This document shows, piece after piece, positions 37,258 to 47,895 of a stretch of DNA of 64,000 nt (its first letter is position 1; each line of letters starts with the position of its first letter). Origin of the DNA: Marsupella aquatica. Taxonomy: Eukaryota; Marchantiophyta. The position numbers and the translations under genes were made by a program. Location: contig OZ316891.1 of NCBI GenBank assembly GCA_973895155.1, positions 26,226,001 to 26,290,000 on the forward strand, read 5' to 3'. The notes beneath the pieces were generated by a model, which saw nothing but the letters and a program-made list of their open reading frames with translations, had not been told where the DNA came from and did not search any database.

Positions 37258-38413
37258 TCAGGTTTTTTCAGTCGATTAGGAACTCCATAGAACTTGCTTC
37301 AAGCAAAGCGAACAGCGGATGATTTCCTCTTCAAAGCGGAGCTATTGAAAGAAGATCGGACTCAATCTTCTCACAAGTGTGGAGCACACAACCAGGGGCT
37401 CATTTCAGTGAAGCAATGAAGGCCTGAGGTCAGAAACGGAAACAATTGTAAGTGACAGTTTTCAATTTACGTTATCGGGCAAGAGATAAGGTCAATTTCT
37501 CAGATCAGTCTTTTTTATTGTTCTATCGGGACTTGAAACTGAGATACGCTTGAGCGCCTTGTCTTTCTAGACGTTTCGATATCAACATCGTTGAATTCTG
37601 TCAAACGGTTGAGAAACAATCTTAATTTCAATTCTCATTTTTTGAGCTCGAAATTTTGGCTATGGCGGATAACTTAATATCAGTCACTTTCACCGAATTG
37701 TTTCTCCCTCATTACTCACCGTTTTGCGAGTTCTTTATATCAATCTTGATGCCCTCGAAGTCTAGTTTCTGAATCTGAAATCAGAATTGGATTTCGTCAA
37801 AAACTGAGACGGGAATTTGAGTGAATCGGCCGAGGGGTACTTTCTGCCGCGAGTAGTCGCGACTTCCGCGGACGCGCGAGGAGGTCAAAAACTTCGAGGA
37901 GGCCTTTCTAGGGCTCGACAGGGCTCGGGCAAGGGGAAGTGCCCCCTGTGAAGTCCCCCACAGGGGCTGTACAAGGGCGGACGGAATTTCCCAAAAAGAT
38001 TGTTTTCCAGAGGCTTAAATTTTTACCGAAGGTCAAAGATTCCGAGCGGCAAATAAAATCGGATCAACTTCAACTTTTGGAGAGGCGTACTTGGGGAAGC
38101 TAGGCAAGTATTGGTGCGTTCAATTCTGAAAAAGTATACTAGTGGAATCTTTGGCATAAGAGATTCCCTCGAGGGGTAATTATTTCATCTTTTACCCCCC
38201 TCCGGTCGGAGTAAAAATTCTCGGCACTCGAGAGTCCATTTGACAAACCGTTTTCAGAATTCGGAGCGTTACGTTGTGGGCTACACATAGGAGTGATCAG
38301 TTTCAAAATTCACCAACTTTCAATTTTGGCCTTATTTTCACACCCCACATCTGAGCATTCGATGTTTATTTCTTGTCGGAAGGCAACTCCACACTACATT
38401 TGGCATTCCAGCG

Positions 38414-41400
38414 ATGGTGACTACTAGGATTGGAGGTCAAAGGTTTGAGGTGAGAAAATTTGATGGTCGGATGGACTATACAATATGGGAACGTAACGTG
38501 AGAGATGCACTTAGGGCGATGGGCCTAGGCAAGGTACTAAGATCTCAACCCAAGGAGATGGAAGATGATGATTGGCATGATCTCCAGGATCAAGCGGTAA
38601 GTATTGTTGGCATGTACCTGAAAAACAATGTGAAGAAGCAGTTCGAGGAAAAAACAACACAAACGGTGACAGACTTGTTTCAAGCATTGCGCAACAAGTA
38701 TTACAAGAAGGAGATGTCAAACCGAATGTATGCAAGTCTGAAGCTCATGCAATTCAAAATGGTTGATGGAGTCAAGATTCAAGATCATATCGATGAGTTC
38801 AATGATCTTGTGGTTGACCTAGAGAATTTGGGAAAGCATTTGAGCGAAGAAAAGAAAGCTTTACAATTCTTGAGCTCACTACCACCTTCGTACCAATTTT
38901 TGTCTCAAGTTCTTCTATTCCGTGATAAGACAACTATATCCTACAATGATGTGGTGAGTGCCCTGTTGACCGATGACATGCAGTCTAAGCTGGTTTCTTC
39001 AGCTCATCCTACCTCAACCTCATCATCAACGACACTGTTGGTAGAAAGAGGCAAATCAAGGGAGCCATCTCATGAAAACAAAAGGTTTAACCCACTTCCC
39101 ATGGAGCGAGGAAGGTTCCACGACCGATCTTTTGGTAGGAGGAGGTTTAGATCCAGATCTAGATCTCGATCCAAATCACCATCCAAGTCTACTCATGTGA
39201 TAAAGTGTTGGAAGTGTGACAAAGTGGGCCACATGAAGAAGGATTGTCGTATCAAAGACACATTCAAGGAAGTTGTCGGTTCTTCAGCCCAAGTAGTTGT
39301 TCGAGAAGAGGATAGTGAAGGATTTGCATTGTGTACCACTTCCCAAGTTGAGGATTGTCAATGGATCTTGGATTCCGCTTGCTCGTATCACATGTACTAT
39401 ATGCGTGAACTTTTCTCATCCTACACTCCTATCAACGGATCTATTTTGATGGGAAATAATCATTCTTGCAAAGTTTTAGGGATTGGATCCGTAAAGATTC
39501 AACTACCCGGTGGCAAGTACTGTACACTATCAAATGTTAGACACATTCCAAAAATGTGTAAGAATTTGATTTCTCTTGGCTACTTGGATGCAAAGGGTTA
39601 TCAATGGAGTGCAACTGATGGGGTGTTAACTGTCACGCATGGATCAACTGAAGTTCTTATTGGCAAGAGGAAAAGAAACATCTATGTCTTGGAAGGCACC
39701 ACACTTCTTGCCGAAGTCAATTTGGTCACATCTCAAGAGGAGAAAATCAATTTATGGCATGCTCAGCTTGGTCACATGAGTGAAAAAAGTTTGGAAATCC
39801 TACACAAGCGACATCTTCTACCAGGATTGCAAGCATACAAGTTAAGTTTTTGTGATCATTGCATTGTTGGCAAGAAAACAAGAACTCCATTTCCGACTGC
39901 CATTCATCATTCTAAAGTTGTACTTGAGTATATTCATTCCGATGTGTGAGGTCCTGCTCCGGTTTCCTCACATTCAGGCAAACAATATTATGTATCGTTT
40001 ATCGATGATTATTCAAGGTTTGTTTGGATTTATTTCATTGCCCATAAGTTTGAAGTGTTTTCCATCTTCAAACAATGGGTAGCTCAAGTTGAGACACAGA
40101 CTGCAAAGAATGTGAGATATCTACGATCAGATAATGGTGGTGAATACACCTCTAGCGAGTTTAACACGTATTGTGCAAATAAGGGAATTACTCACCATCT
40201 CACAACTGTGTACACTCTTGAGCAAAATGGTGTTGCTGAGCGACTCAATCGCACATTGTTGGAGCGAGCAAGGAGCATGTTGAGCCACTCTAAATTGCCA
40301 CAAATCTTTTGGGCGGAAGCCGTCAACATAGCTGCTTATCTAGTAAATCTCTCTCCTAGTCGGGCAATTACTTACAAAACCCCCTTTGAGCTATGGCACA
40401 ATCAACCTGCTGATTATTCAAAGCTTAAGGTTTTTGGTTGTGAAGCATATGCACATGTTCCTAGCAACAATAGGACTAAGCTAGATCCTAGAGCCTAGAA
40501 ATGCATTTTTCTTGGTTATCAGCGTGACGTTAAAGGATATCGATTATGGGATCCAGTTGATTGCAAGTTACTTGTTAGTCGGGATGTATCCCACAAATCA
40601 TTGAAGGAGGGGGAGATAGGTCAATTCCCTACTACTAACAACGAGCAATCTCCTCCTCTAGAGGATTTAAGGGGAGAGGATGTGTCAAATGAAGAATATG
40701 TTAACACTACTGTAAGGCAAAGCGCACTACAATTAGATCTGCCAGAGTCTTCAGTGCGAAGAGGAACTCGTAAACGTCAAGCCCGAGAAAGGTATGGAAC
40801 TTGGCTTCCTTCTGATGTGGATTTGGCTCGGGGGGGTCACTATATGGAGGGTCATACATCGCGTGCGACGTTTTAGGGTTTGACCCCCCTAACTTTAAAG
40901 TGAAAAATATTTTTTTGCAAAGCCCTTTCTTTCTTAAAATTTTGTCATTTTTTATTAAAAAACCCCTAAAAACTTTATAGAAAGTATTTTTTGCAATTAA
41001 ATAGGTCTATGTGTTCTTTAAAGTCGACCAATCAATAAAACATGCCCTATGTGTTCTTCCACCAAACTTTGGAAGTCTTCCGCCACACCCATTTAAATGG
41101 GCCTATACTTCGTCGCACGTGATGTGTCACTTCCGTGGAAGTGACCCCCCCGAGGGATTTGGATGAAGAATCTATTGATGCATTGGTGACAGAAGATGGA
41201 GATCCATCCTCATTTCGAGAGGTCCTAGCTTCTATGGAGAAGCAACAGTGGCAGGCGGCGATGCGCATGGAAATGAAATCACTTCATGATAACAAGACTT
41301 GGGATCACGAGTCTACCTAGTGACAAGCAGGCTGTTGACAGCAAGTGGGTGTATAGGAAGAAAGATGGACCCGCGAAGGATGCTGAGAAGATATTTAAGG

Positions 41401-42770
41401 CTCGGTTGGTAGCCAAGGGTTTTACTCAACAAAAAGGTATAGACTACAATGAGGTTTTTTCACCTGTAGCAAAGTATTCAACAATACGTTTGCTATGTGT
41501 TCTTGTAATTTTATTTGATCTGGTTTTAGATCAAATGGATGTTGTCACGGCATTCTTATATGGATCGTTGGATGAGGTGATTTACATGAGGCAACCAGAG
41601 GGTTTTGTGCAAAAGGGCAAGGAAAATTTGGTATGCAGGTTGCTAAAATCCTTGTATGGATTAAAGCAGAGCCCAAGGCAGTGGAACAAGCATTTTGATG
41701 AATTTTTGAAATCGCTTGGATTTGTGCGAAGCGTGTACGATCCATGTGTTTACATAAGGCGTGTGAACAACACAGGTTTTAAGCTTGTCATCCTTGTACT
41801 TTATGTGGATGACATGCTCATTGCAGCACAGGATAGGGGCGAAGTTGATAAGCTTAAGGCCCAACTCAGTTCTGAGTTTAAGATGAAGGATTTGGGCACA
41901 GCCAAGAGGATCCTAGGCATGGAGATTGTCAGGGATGTTAACAAAGCCAAACTTTGGCTGACGCAGAAAAGATATGCAGAGAAGGTACTCTCAAAATTCA
42001 ACATGGCATATGCTAAGGCTGTGAGTGTTCCTTTGGCAAGGCATTTCAATATCTCTGCAGCATTTTGTCCATCAGATGCGACAGAAAAAAGTTTGATGTC
42101 CAAAGTTCCTTATGAAAGTGCTGTGGGTAGTTTAATATATCTCATGGTATGCACCCGACCAGACATAGCTTATGCCGTTAGCAAGGTAAGCAGATACATG
42201 GCAAATCCACGAAAAGTTCATTGGGAAGCAGTGAAATGGATTTTGCGCTACATCAGAGGTTCCACTAAGAAGGGTTTATTATTTGATGCAAGTTCAAACA
42301 ATATGAAAGTGCTTCAAGGTTATGTGGATGCAGACTACGCAGGTGATCTGGATAAGAGGAGATCGACAACTGGATATGTATTTACACTTGCTGGTGGATG
42401 CATTAGTTGGAAGTCTACTCTCCAAAAGTGTATTGCAAAGTCTACTATGGATGCCGAGTATGTAGCAGCAGCAGAAGCAGCATCAGAGACCATTTGGTTA
42501 AAAAAGCTTGTCACGGAAATGGGTTTATCACAGGAGTGTGTATATCTTCATTGTGACAGTCAAAGTGCAATTTACACTGCCAAGAATCAAGTGATGGATG
42601 GTAGGGTAAAGCACATTGATGTCCGCTATCATTTCATCCGACAGGCATTATCGGATGATGAGTTTGAGCTTGTCAAGATTGATGGAAAGCTTAATCCAGC
42701 GGATGCTTTTACCAAAGTATTAGACTCCAATAGTTTTTCAAGGCATTGTAATTATTTACAAATATTGTAA
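38414..42770 (+). pseudogene. copia gag-pol, disrupted
   Basis: The polyprotein starts at ATG 38414 in one frame. Seen in order: a gag domain; a CCHC zinc knuckle with Cys265, Cys268, His273 and Cys278; aspartic protease active site WILDS at 317-321, followed by Ala-Cys where Gly is usual; and the integrase HHCC zinc region. The TGA at 39947-39949, in place of a Trp codon, falls right after the first catalytic Asp of integrase. Integrase continues with RSDNGGEY and QNGVAERLNRTL until a TAG at 40496-40498. A MITE splits the frame at 40827-41154, and near 41300-41315 the frame shifts. Downstream, reverse transcriptase (DQMDVVTAFL, YVDDM) and RNase H (DADYAGD, STMDAEYVAAAEA) are open to the TAA ending at 42770. 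No functional polyprotein can be made from this copy. Confidence 0.95.
40827..41154. mobile_element. hAT-like MITE, copy D, nested in copia pol (328 bp)
   Basis: Both ends read CTCGGGGGGGTCACT when taken 5' to 3' inward. The flanks are a perfect 8-bp duplication GGATTTGG (40819-40826 and 41155-41162) made from the copia coding sequence. The sub-terminal regions are also inverted ('ATCGCGTGCGACG' against 'ATCACGTGCGACG'). It matches MITE C at 8863-9151 in inverted orientation. Element plus duplication is 336 bp, a multiple of three, so pol resumes in the same frame afterwards, but stops inside the MITE end the protein. Confidence 0.93.
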
Positions 42771-42953
42771 ATATAGAGTTAACCAAGAAAATGTTTCTAT
42801 ATGAGTACTCCATCCGATGGCTTATCGGCTACGACTTAGTTCTAGTTAACCCTTGCATTAGGGGGAGGGTCTTTTGGCCCTACTGTCTTGAACTTCCCGC
42901 GGAGGAATTTGTAAGGAAAAGACAATGTTATGAACCCTCCCAAGACGTGAGTC

Positions 42954-42962
42954 AAGGGGGAG
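42954..42962 (+). other. polypurine tract
   Basis: AAGGGGGAG lies 2 nt before the 3' LTR, the expected plus-strand primer position of a copia element. Confidence 0.85.
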
Positions 42963-42964
42963 TT

Positions 42965-43287
42965 TGTAGAGGTTAACTCAGTCTTGGGTTGAACTATGGT
43001 TAGTATATTAACTAGGGTTAGAGTAAACCCTAGTTGAAGAGTTGGTCCTTATCTCTTCAACTTCTATGTGGTGTGAAAACACACAAGAGAGTTCTCAAGA
43101 GAGAACACAGTGATATAGCAAGAGATGAGAGCTTGAAGAGATGAGAGCTATGGTGATGCTTGAGTAGACACATAACCGTTAATAAAACTTGGTCTTCCCG
43201 TGGACGTAGCCAACCTTGAGGCGAACCACGTAACTATTGAGCACGTGTATGTTTGGAGTGTTTTTCCTGATCTGATTTCTCCCCACA
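42965..43287 (+). repeat. 3' LTR of the copia element
   Basis: 323 bp, the same length as the 5' LTR with three substitutions and no indels. It ends CCCCACA followed directly by the GAGCA target duplication. Confidence 0.97.
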
Positions 43288-43292
43288 GAGCA

Positions 43293-46200
43293 CAACCGAG
43301 GGCAAAATGGAGAGCACAATGGGGAGCACAAACGATGGAAATATACAAACCAAACATGGACCAGAGTAGCACAGCACCGAGCAGCACAGCCGAGGCCAAA
43401 AAAATGGAGCACAGTAGTGCCAAGTATTGCCAAAGCCAAAAAACAAGAGCATAGCCCAATCACGGGGACCTTAAACCCAACTACAGCACAATCATCAGAT
43501 AAAAACTCATAATTTCCCCAGCACAAGGAGATAACGATTGAATGAACTATGAAACCCAAGGGTTGTCAAAAGCACAGCAAATACCCACAGCAACTAAGGA
43601 GTCTGAGTTGATATGCCAGTCAGGCCCATGTAAACAAAGTCAATGAGTGTGCGAATCCTCCCAAGCAAGCCACCCACAATGCAGTGACAGAGACCAAAAT
43701 AAGAGAGAGAGGACCAAATTGAGCCCACAACGGATGCCAAAACTTGAGCGCAGCCTTCACGAGCAGCTGAGGCACACAACCAAAATGTAGCACAACCTTC
43801 ATGAGGAACCAAAACTAAAACCCATTGCAGCTGCAATCGATCAACATTGGCAACATTCGGATGACAAAAGGGAGAAAAGAAGAGGGCAGCGAGATTGAAG
43901 ATGCTAGCATAGAGCCACGAACCACGAGGAGAGCACACCAGCAGCAAAGCCTGAGGCCGAAAGAGAGTAGATCAGCAGCACCCCAACCTCGAGCAAAGAG
44001 CCATGAGGAGAGCACACAAAACAGACATGCTCCACGAGAGAGCTCCAATGAAGGGAGAGTATGAACGAGAGATTAGCATTTTGGCTGCCTGATCAACATT
44101 TTGACCAGGACTTTTTAGCCCTAAACTCTACAGCATGATTCGTCATGGTTTCAGCACTTGCCGCCCTAAACTCTCTGCCTTCAACTCGCAGCCCTAAACT
44201 TGTATACTTCTCTAAACTTGTGTACGCCCTAAACTTGTACACAAATATACAGTGTTTCCGCTACGAAACAAAATTGGATTGGAACCTATATATTCGTCAA
44301 ATCTCAGCTTCTCCTTAATTTCTAGCACTCTGCTGTTGGCATTGTTGGTGTTCTTCGTGTGAGAGCGGTAGGGTGGTGAGTTTTAGAGGGCATTACTTTG
44401 CTTGGAAGGCATTTCAGTTTTCTGGACAGTTTGGGGCTCAATTCCCTGACACAGTTTTTAGGAAGACTAAGTTTGGGTTTAGTGCTCAATATACAGCACA
44501 CCATTTGCATTCTCTGTCGTGGAAAAAATTTCCGCTATTGCCCAGAAAGACGTTTCACTATATAGTATAGCATGCTCATCCTGGAACATGCTTATTTTTT
44601 GTCTCTCTTACAAGGAAAATGAACCCTTGGTTCCTCTCTAGGACAAAACAAAATTTAAAAAATTAAAGGGGCTGCCAAAGTAAGTTCAAAATACTATAGG
44701 ATACCAAAAATTAAAGGGGTCCAAAAATGAATCAAAAGTCTATATGATACAAAGGATGCCCCTTGTTAACTGTACATTCAAATAAAAATACATGACACAA
44801 AAATATGAATAAGACAAAACATGAAAGTTGGATTCACCATATAGCAGTGTCATTCAAAAAATTGTCTCAGAAAAATATCCGCATTGCTTGGTACCTGGTT
44901 GTTTCCAAGGTTGGAATAAGGGTGTCATTTTTGCCATGTGCAGGGCTCAAATGTGCACAAAAAACCCATTGCTCGGATTCGGTTTAAATGTAAAATTACA
45001 TTTTTCTTAAAGGGGAAAATATTAATGGGAAGTAATGCTTTCTTTTTCGGTTAAAAGGGGTTTGAAAATCTTACTCTAAAAGCACATTCAGACTCTAATT
45101 TATGCTAAGATAAAACAGGAAAAAAATGTAACTAGGGTTTGCCATATAACAATGTCGGAAATGCTTTCCACTCTAAAGGACATACTCTGTGCACATGCAT
45201 ATCTGGGCCGTTCCAAGACCATGCTATTTTAACTTTTGATAATAAATTCCATTGTACCCTATTTAGAGTAGCAATAAGTTTAATTTGTTTATGAAATAAA
45301 AGCTATCCCATCTTATTCAAATGTATTGAAACAAATGATTCTAAAAAAGTAAAAGGAATAAAAATGCACACCTTTAAAATGAGGAGAGTTATGGTACTTT
45401 TTTGGTGACATACAAATACATGAAATTGAATTTATAAGTCAATGTAACTTAAGAGTATAGTATTTGTGATTGAAAGAGAAATACACTAATTATATATTCT
45501 CCTTTTAGACTCTAGTTTGAGAAGCTCTCTATTAGGTACACCTATTAATGTATGGGTTACTGTATAAACCATAAACATTGGATTTTTTTTACCAATCAAT
45601 ATATAGTACAGTGCATCTGTGGGTTGTGTCCATGTTGAGCCTTGTGAAGTGAACCTTGTCAATAATGAAGAAACATAGAAAAACTATTAAATAAAAAATA
45701 AAAATATAGTGTATGAATATATATTTCTAACATTTCTAATACAAACTAAGGAGTAGATGGGTAAAAAATTTCAAAAATTAGCTAAATTCAAGTCAGTGAT
45801 AACATAGCTAGACTAGACCATATGTATATAAAAATACTTAACCATCTCTTCTAATAAGACAAAATAATTAGAAGGTGTCTCACCATATAGCAGTCTCATT
45901 CTAAATTATGCAATAAAGATAGGACATAGTTACAAGCAGAGGAAACCTAAGGGCATGAGTTTTCAGTGAGTATGAAGGGGAGACCATAGTCTACAATGGG
46001 AGTTCCTGTGTGTGTTGTGAGCATTTATAAAGGTTCAGTTGGTCGCCTGGTTTTTTAGGGTAGCCGCTAAAGTAGCCTAATCATGCAATTCTTAGCCCTA
46101 GATGTGTTTCTTAAATATGTACACTTTGTATACTTTTTTTCTTTAAATTAAATTTATTTTATTCCGCGAGAACCCAACGGATGGGGGAACCAAGCAGGCC

Positions 46201-46720
46201 CAAAGGCAGAAGAGCCCCTAAGAGGGCAAAACAGAAAACATGTGGCACTGCAGCCAAGCCAAAAACTCAGTACCTCAGTCCAAAAACCTAGTTGCAGCAC
46301 CTTCTAGTATCGTGCATCATAAGCACTGAATTAAAGCATCAGGAAGATCAATTTGATCGCACCTGCAAAGTATCAAAAACTTCACAATAGCACATGTTCA
46401 AGGATGCTCTTCTCGCCTATTCCTACATTGGCACTATATGAAGTAACTGAGACAAAGGAGCATAATTTTTCAAGGAGCCAAAAGATGTCCTACTCGTTGG
46501 GCTCAACCAGTTCCCACTACACATCAGCAGCCTGGTTTCTTTTCAGAATGATACTGTGCCTCTGATTCCTCTTCTCAATATCCTACTCCGTTCTCCTTCC
46601 AGCAGGGTAGTTGCACAGACAAGCCGCATGTGTTTCCTACTAGATTTTGAAACTGCGGCACCAGCAGCAAGAAGGTCAAGCACAGCAGAGAATATCAAAA
46701 CCTAATTAAAAACTCATTTC
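43293..46720. other. repeat-derived intergenic DNA, no recognisable gene
   Basis: Next to the copia insertion the DNA is rich in 'agcac' words (for example 'gagcacaatggggagcaca'), so many chance frames stay open on both strands (up to 126 aa) without motifs. It holds the second member of a dispersed repeat (44569-44852). The phrase 'aaggacatactctgt(a/g)cacatgcatat' occurs near 36748 and near 45176, so this interval is mosaic repeat DNA. Confidence 0.45.
44569..44852 (+). repeat. dispersed repeat, member 2
   Basis: Direct-orientation relative of 27978-28252, with the same start 'agcatgctcatcctgga' and the same end 'gaaagttggattcaccatat'. Small indels and substitutions lie between them. Confidence 0.75.
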
Positions 46721-46950
46721 TTTGCCAAGTCAAAAGTCTGTCCATTCCTAGCCAGCCAGATGCTCCATAAAACCTCATAAATCATAACAAAATGCAACGT
46801 GTTAGGGGATTTTTCCCCTGGCAAGACTTTACTAACTCAAGTAAGCTCAAATTGGGGCCAATGATCTGCCCGTTCATCCATTCCCAAGTAATTCTCCAAC
46901 AGCAACGTGCAAACCTGCACGCACACCTTGTATACTTGGTATTTAACAAA
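46710..46950 (-). pseudogene. LINE reverse-transcriptase C-terminal fragment (zf-RVT region), decayed
   Basis: On the minus strand the conceptual translation gives 'LHFVMIYEVLWSIWLARNGQ' followed by TFDLAKK. The block (L/I)W-x-IW-x-x-RN is typical of the zf-RVT segment near the C-terminus of plant LINE ORF2 proteins. The upstream part (for example 'CCWRITWEWMNGQIIGPNLS') lies in a different frame, so there is at least one frameshift. No upstream RT blocks could be followed. Confidence 0.5.
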
Positions 46951-47085
46951 AAAAATGGTGTATAAATACAGAGGATGTAGAAAGTATAAAGTGTGTTATA
47001 TATATTATGTGAGTATTGTTTGTAGATGGTTTTTAAAGAATTTTTTAACTGGTTTTTGACTAAGTTGTACAAGGAAGAGAGTTGC

Positions 47086-47087
<2 letters not shown>

Positions 47088-47131
<44 letters not shown>
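47088..47131 (+). repeat. (GA)n microsatellite, about 22 units
   Basis: Uninterrupted GA dinucleotides after 'gttgcat'. It is likely to vary in length between individuals. Confidence 0.95.
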
Positions 47132-47135
<4 letters not shown>

Positions 47136-47423
47136 TTTGTTTTCATCCTTGTAATCTAGAGGTGGCAAAAAGGTTTGCAGCACCCACCGAGCTTGATTCT
47201 TGGTTTTCTAAACATTTTTTGACTAAATCAACCACTTTATTAAAAAATATTTAATACAAGAGGGCTAATCTGGACACATGACAAAGAGAAAGGAGTATTG
47301 GAGTATTATGGAAGCGAGTGCCAAAGAATCCAATGATCCTGTGGGAATTTATGCAAACAAAAGTATTCTCTGAATAAAAATATTGATCCATGCAAACTTT
47401 GGCTGACCATCAATTTTTTTGTT

Positions 47424-47895
47424 CCATTATTAAACCTTATAAATGGTTGCAACATATGGAAGCTTTGGTTGCCAGGTGTAACATTTTACTCACTTTTTGA
47501 TAGTCATTTCCTCTCTTTCTTTGATTTTATGTGTTCCGGGTGTCATCTCTTATCTCTCAAGAAAGCCTGGATAGACACAAAACTTTGACGAGGTGCCCAG
47601 ATGAGCTCACAGAATCCCCATCCCTTACTTTATAACACTATTAATTTCTTTGTTTTTTGTTCCATTATTAAACCTTATAAATGGTTGCAATATATGGAAG
47701 CTTTGGTTGCCAGGTGTAACATTTTACTCACTTTTTGATAGTCATTTCCTCTCTTTCTTTGATTTTCTGTGTTCCGGGTCTCATCTCTTATCTCTCAAGA
47801 AAGCCTGGATAGACACAAAACTTTGACGAGGTGCCCAGATGAGCTCACAGAATCCCATCCCTTACTTTATAACACTATTAATTTCTTTGTTTGTT
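47424..47895 (+). repeat. 238-bp tandem duplication, two copies
   Basis: Copy 1 (47424-47661) and copy 2 (47662-about 47895) both start 'ccattattaaaccttataaa' and end 'aacactattaatttctttgt'. Only a few differences are visible: caacatatgg/caatatatgg, ttttatgtg/ttttctgtg, gggtgtc/gggtctc and one C deletion in the 'aatccccatccc' block. The high identity implies a recent duplication or a conversion event. Confidence 0.92.

Larger units (their letters stand above)
36921..43287 (+). mobile_element. complete Ty1/copia LTR retrotransposon, inactive (6367 bp)
   Basis: The element has two 323-bp LTRs (TG...CA), a 5-bp target duplication GAGCA (36916-36920 and 43288-43292), a primer-binding site, a leader of about 1.2 kb, a gag-pol frame and a polypurine tract. 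Protease and integrase precede reverse transcriptase and RNase H, the Ty1/copia order. The LTRs differ at only three positions, all transitions, so the insertion is recent. Its coding region is broken by two stop codons, one frameshift and a nested MITE (40827-41154). Without the MITE it would be about 6.03 kb. Confidence 0.97.
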
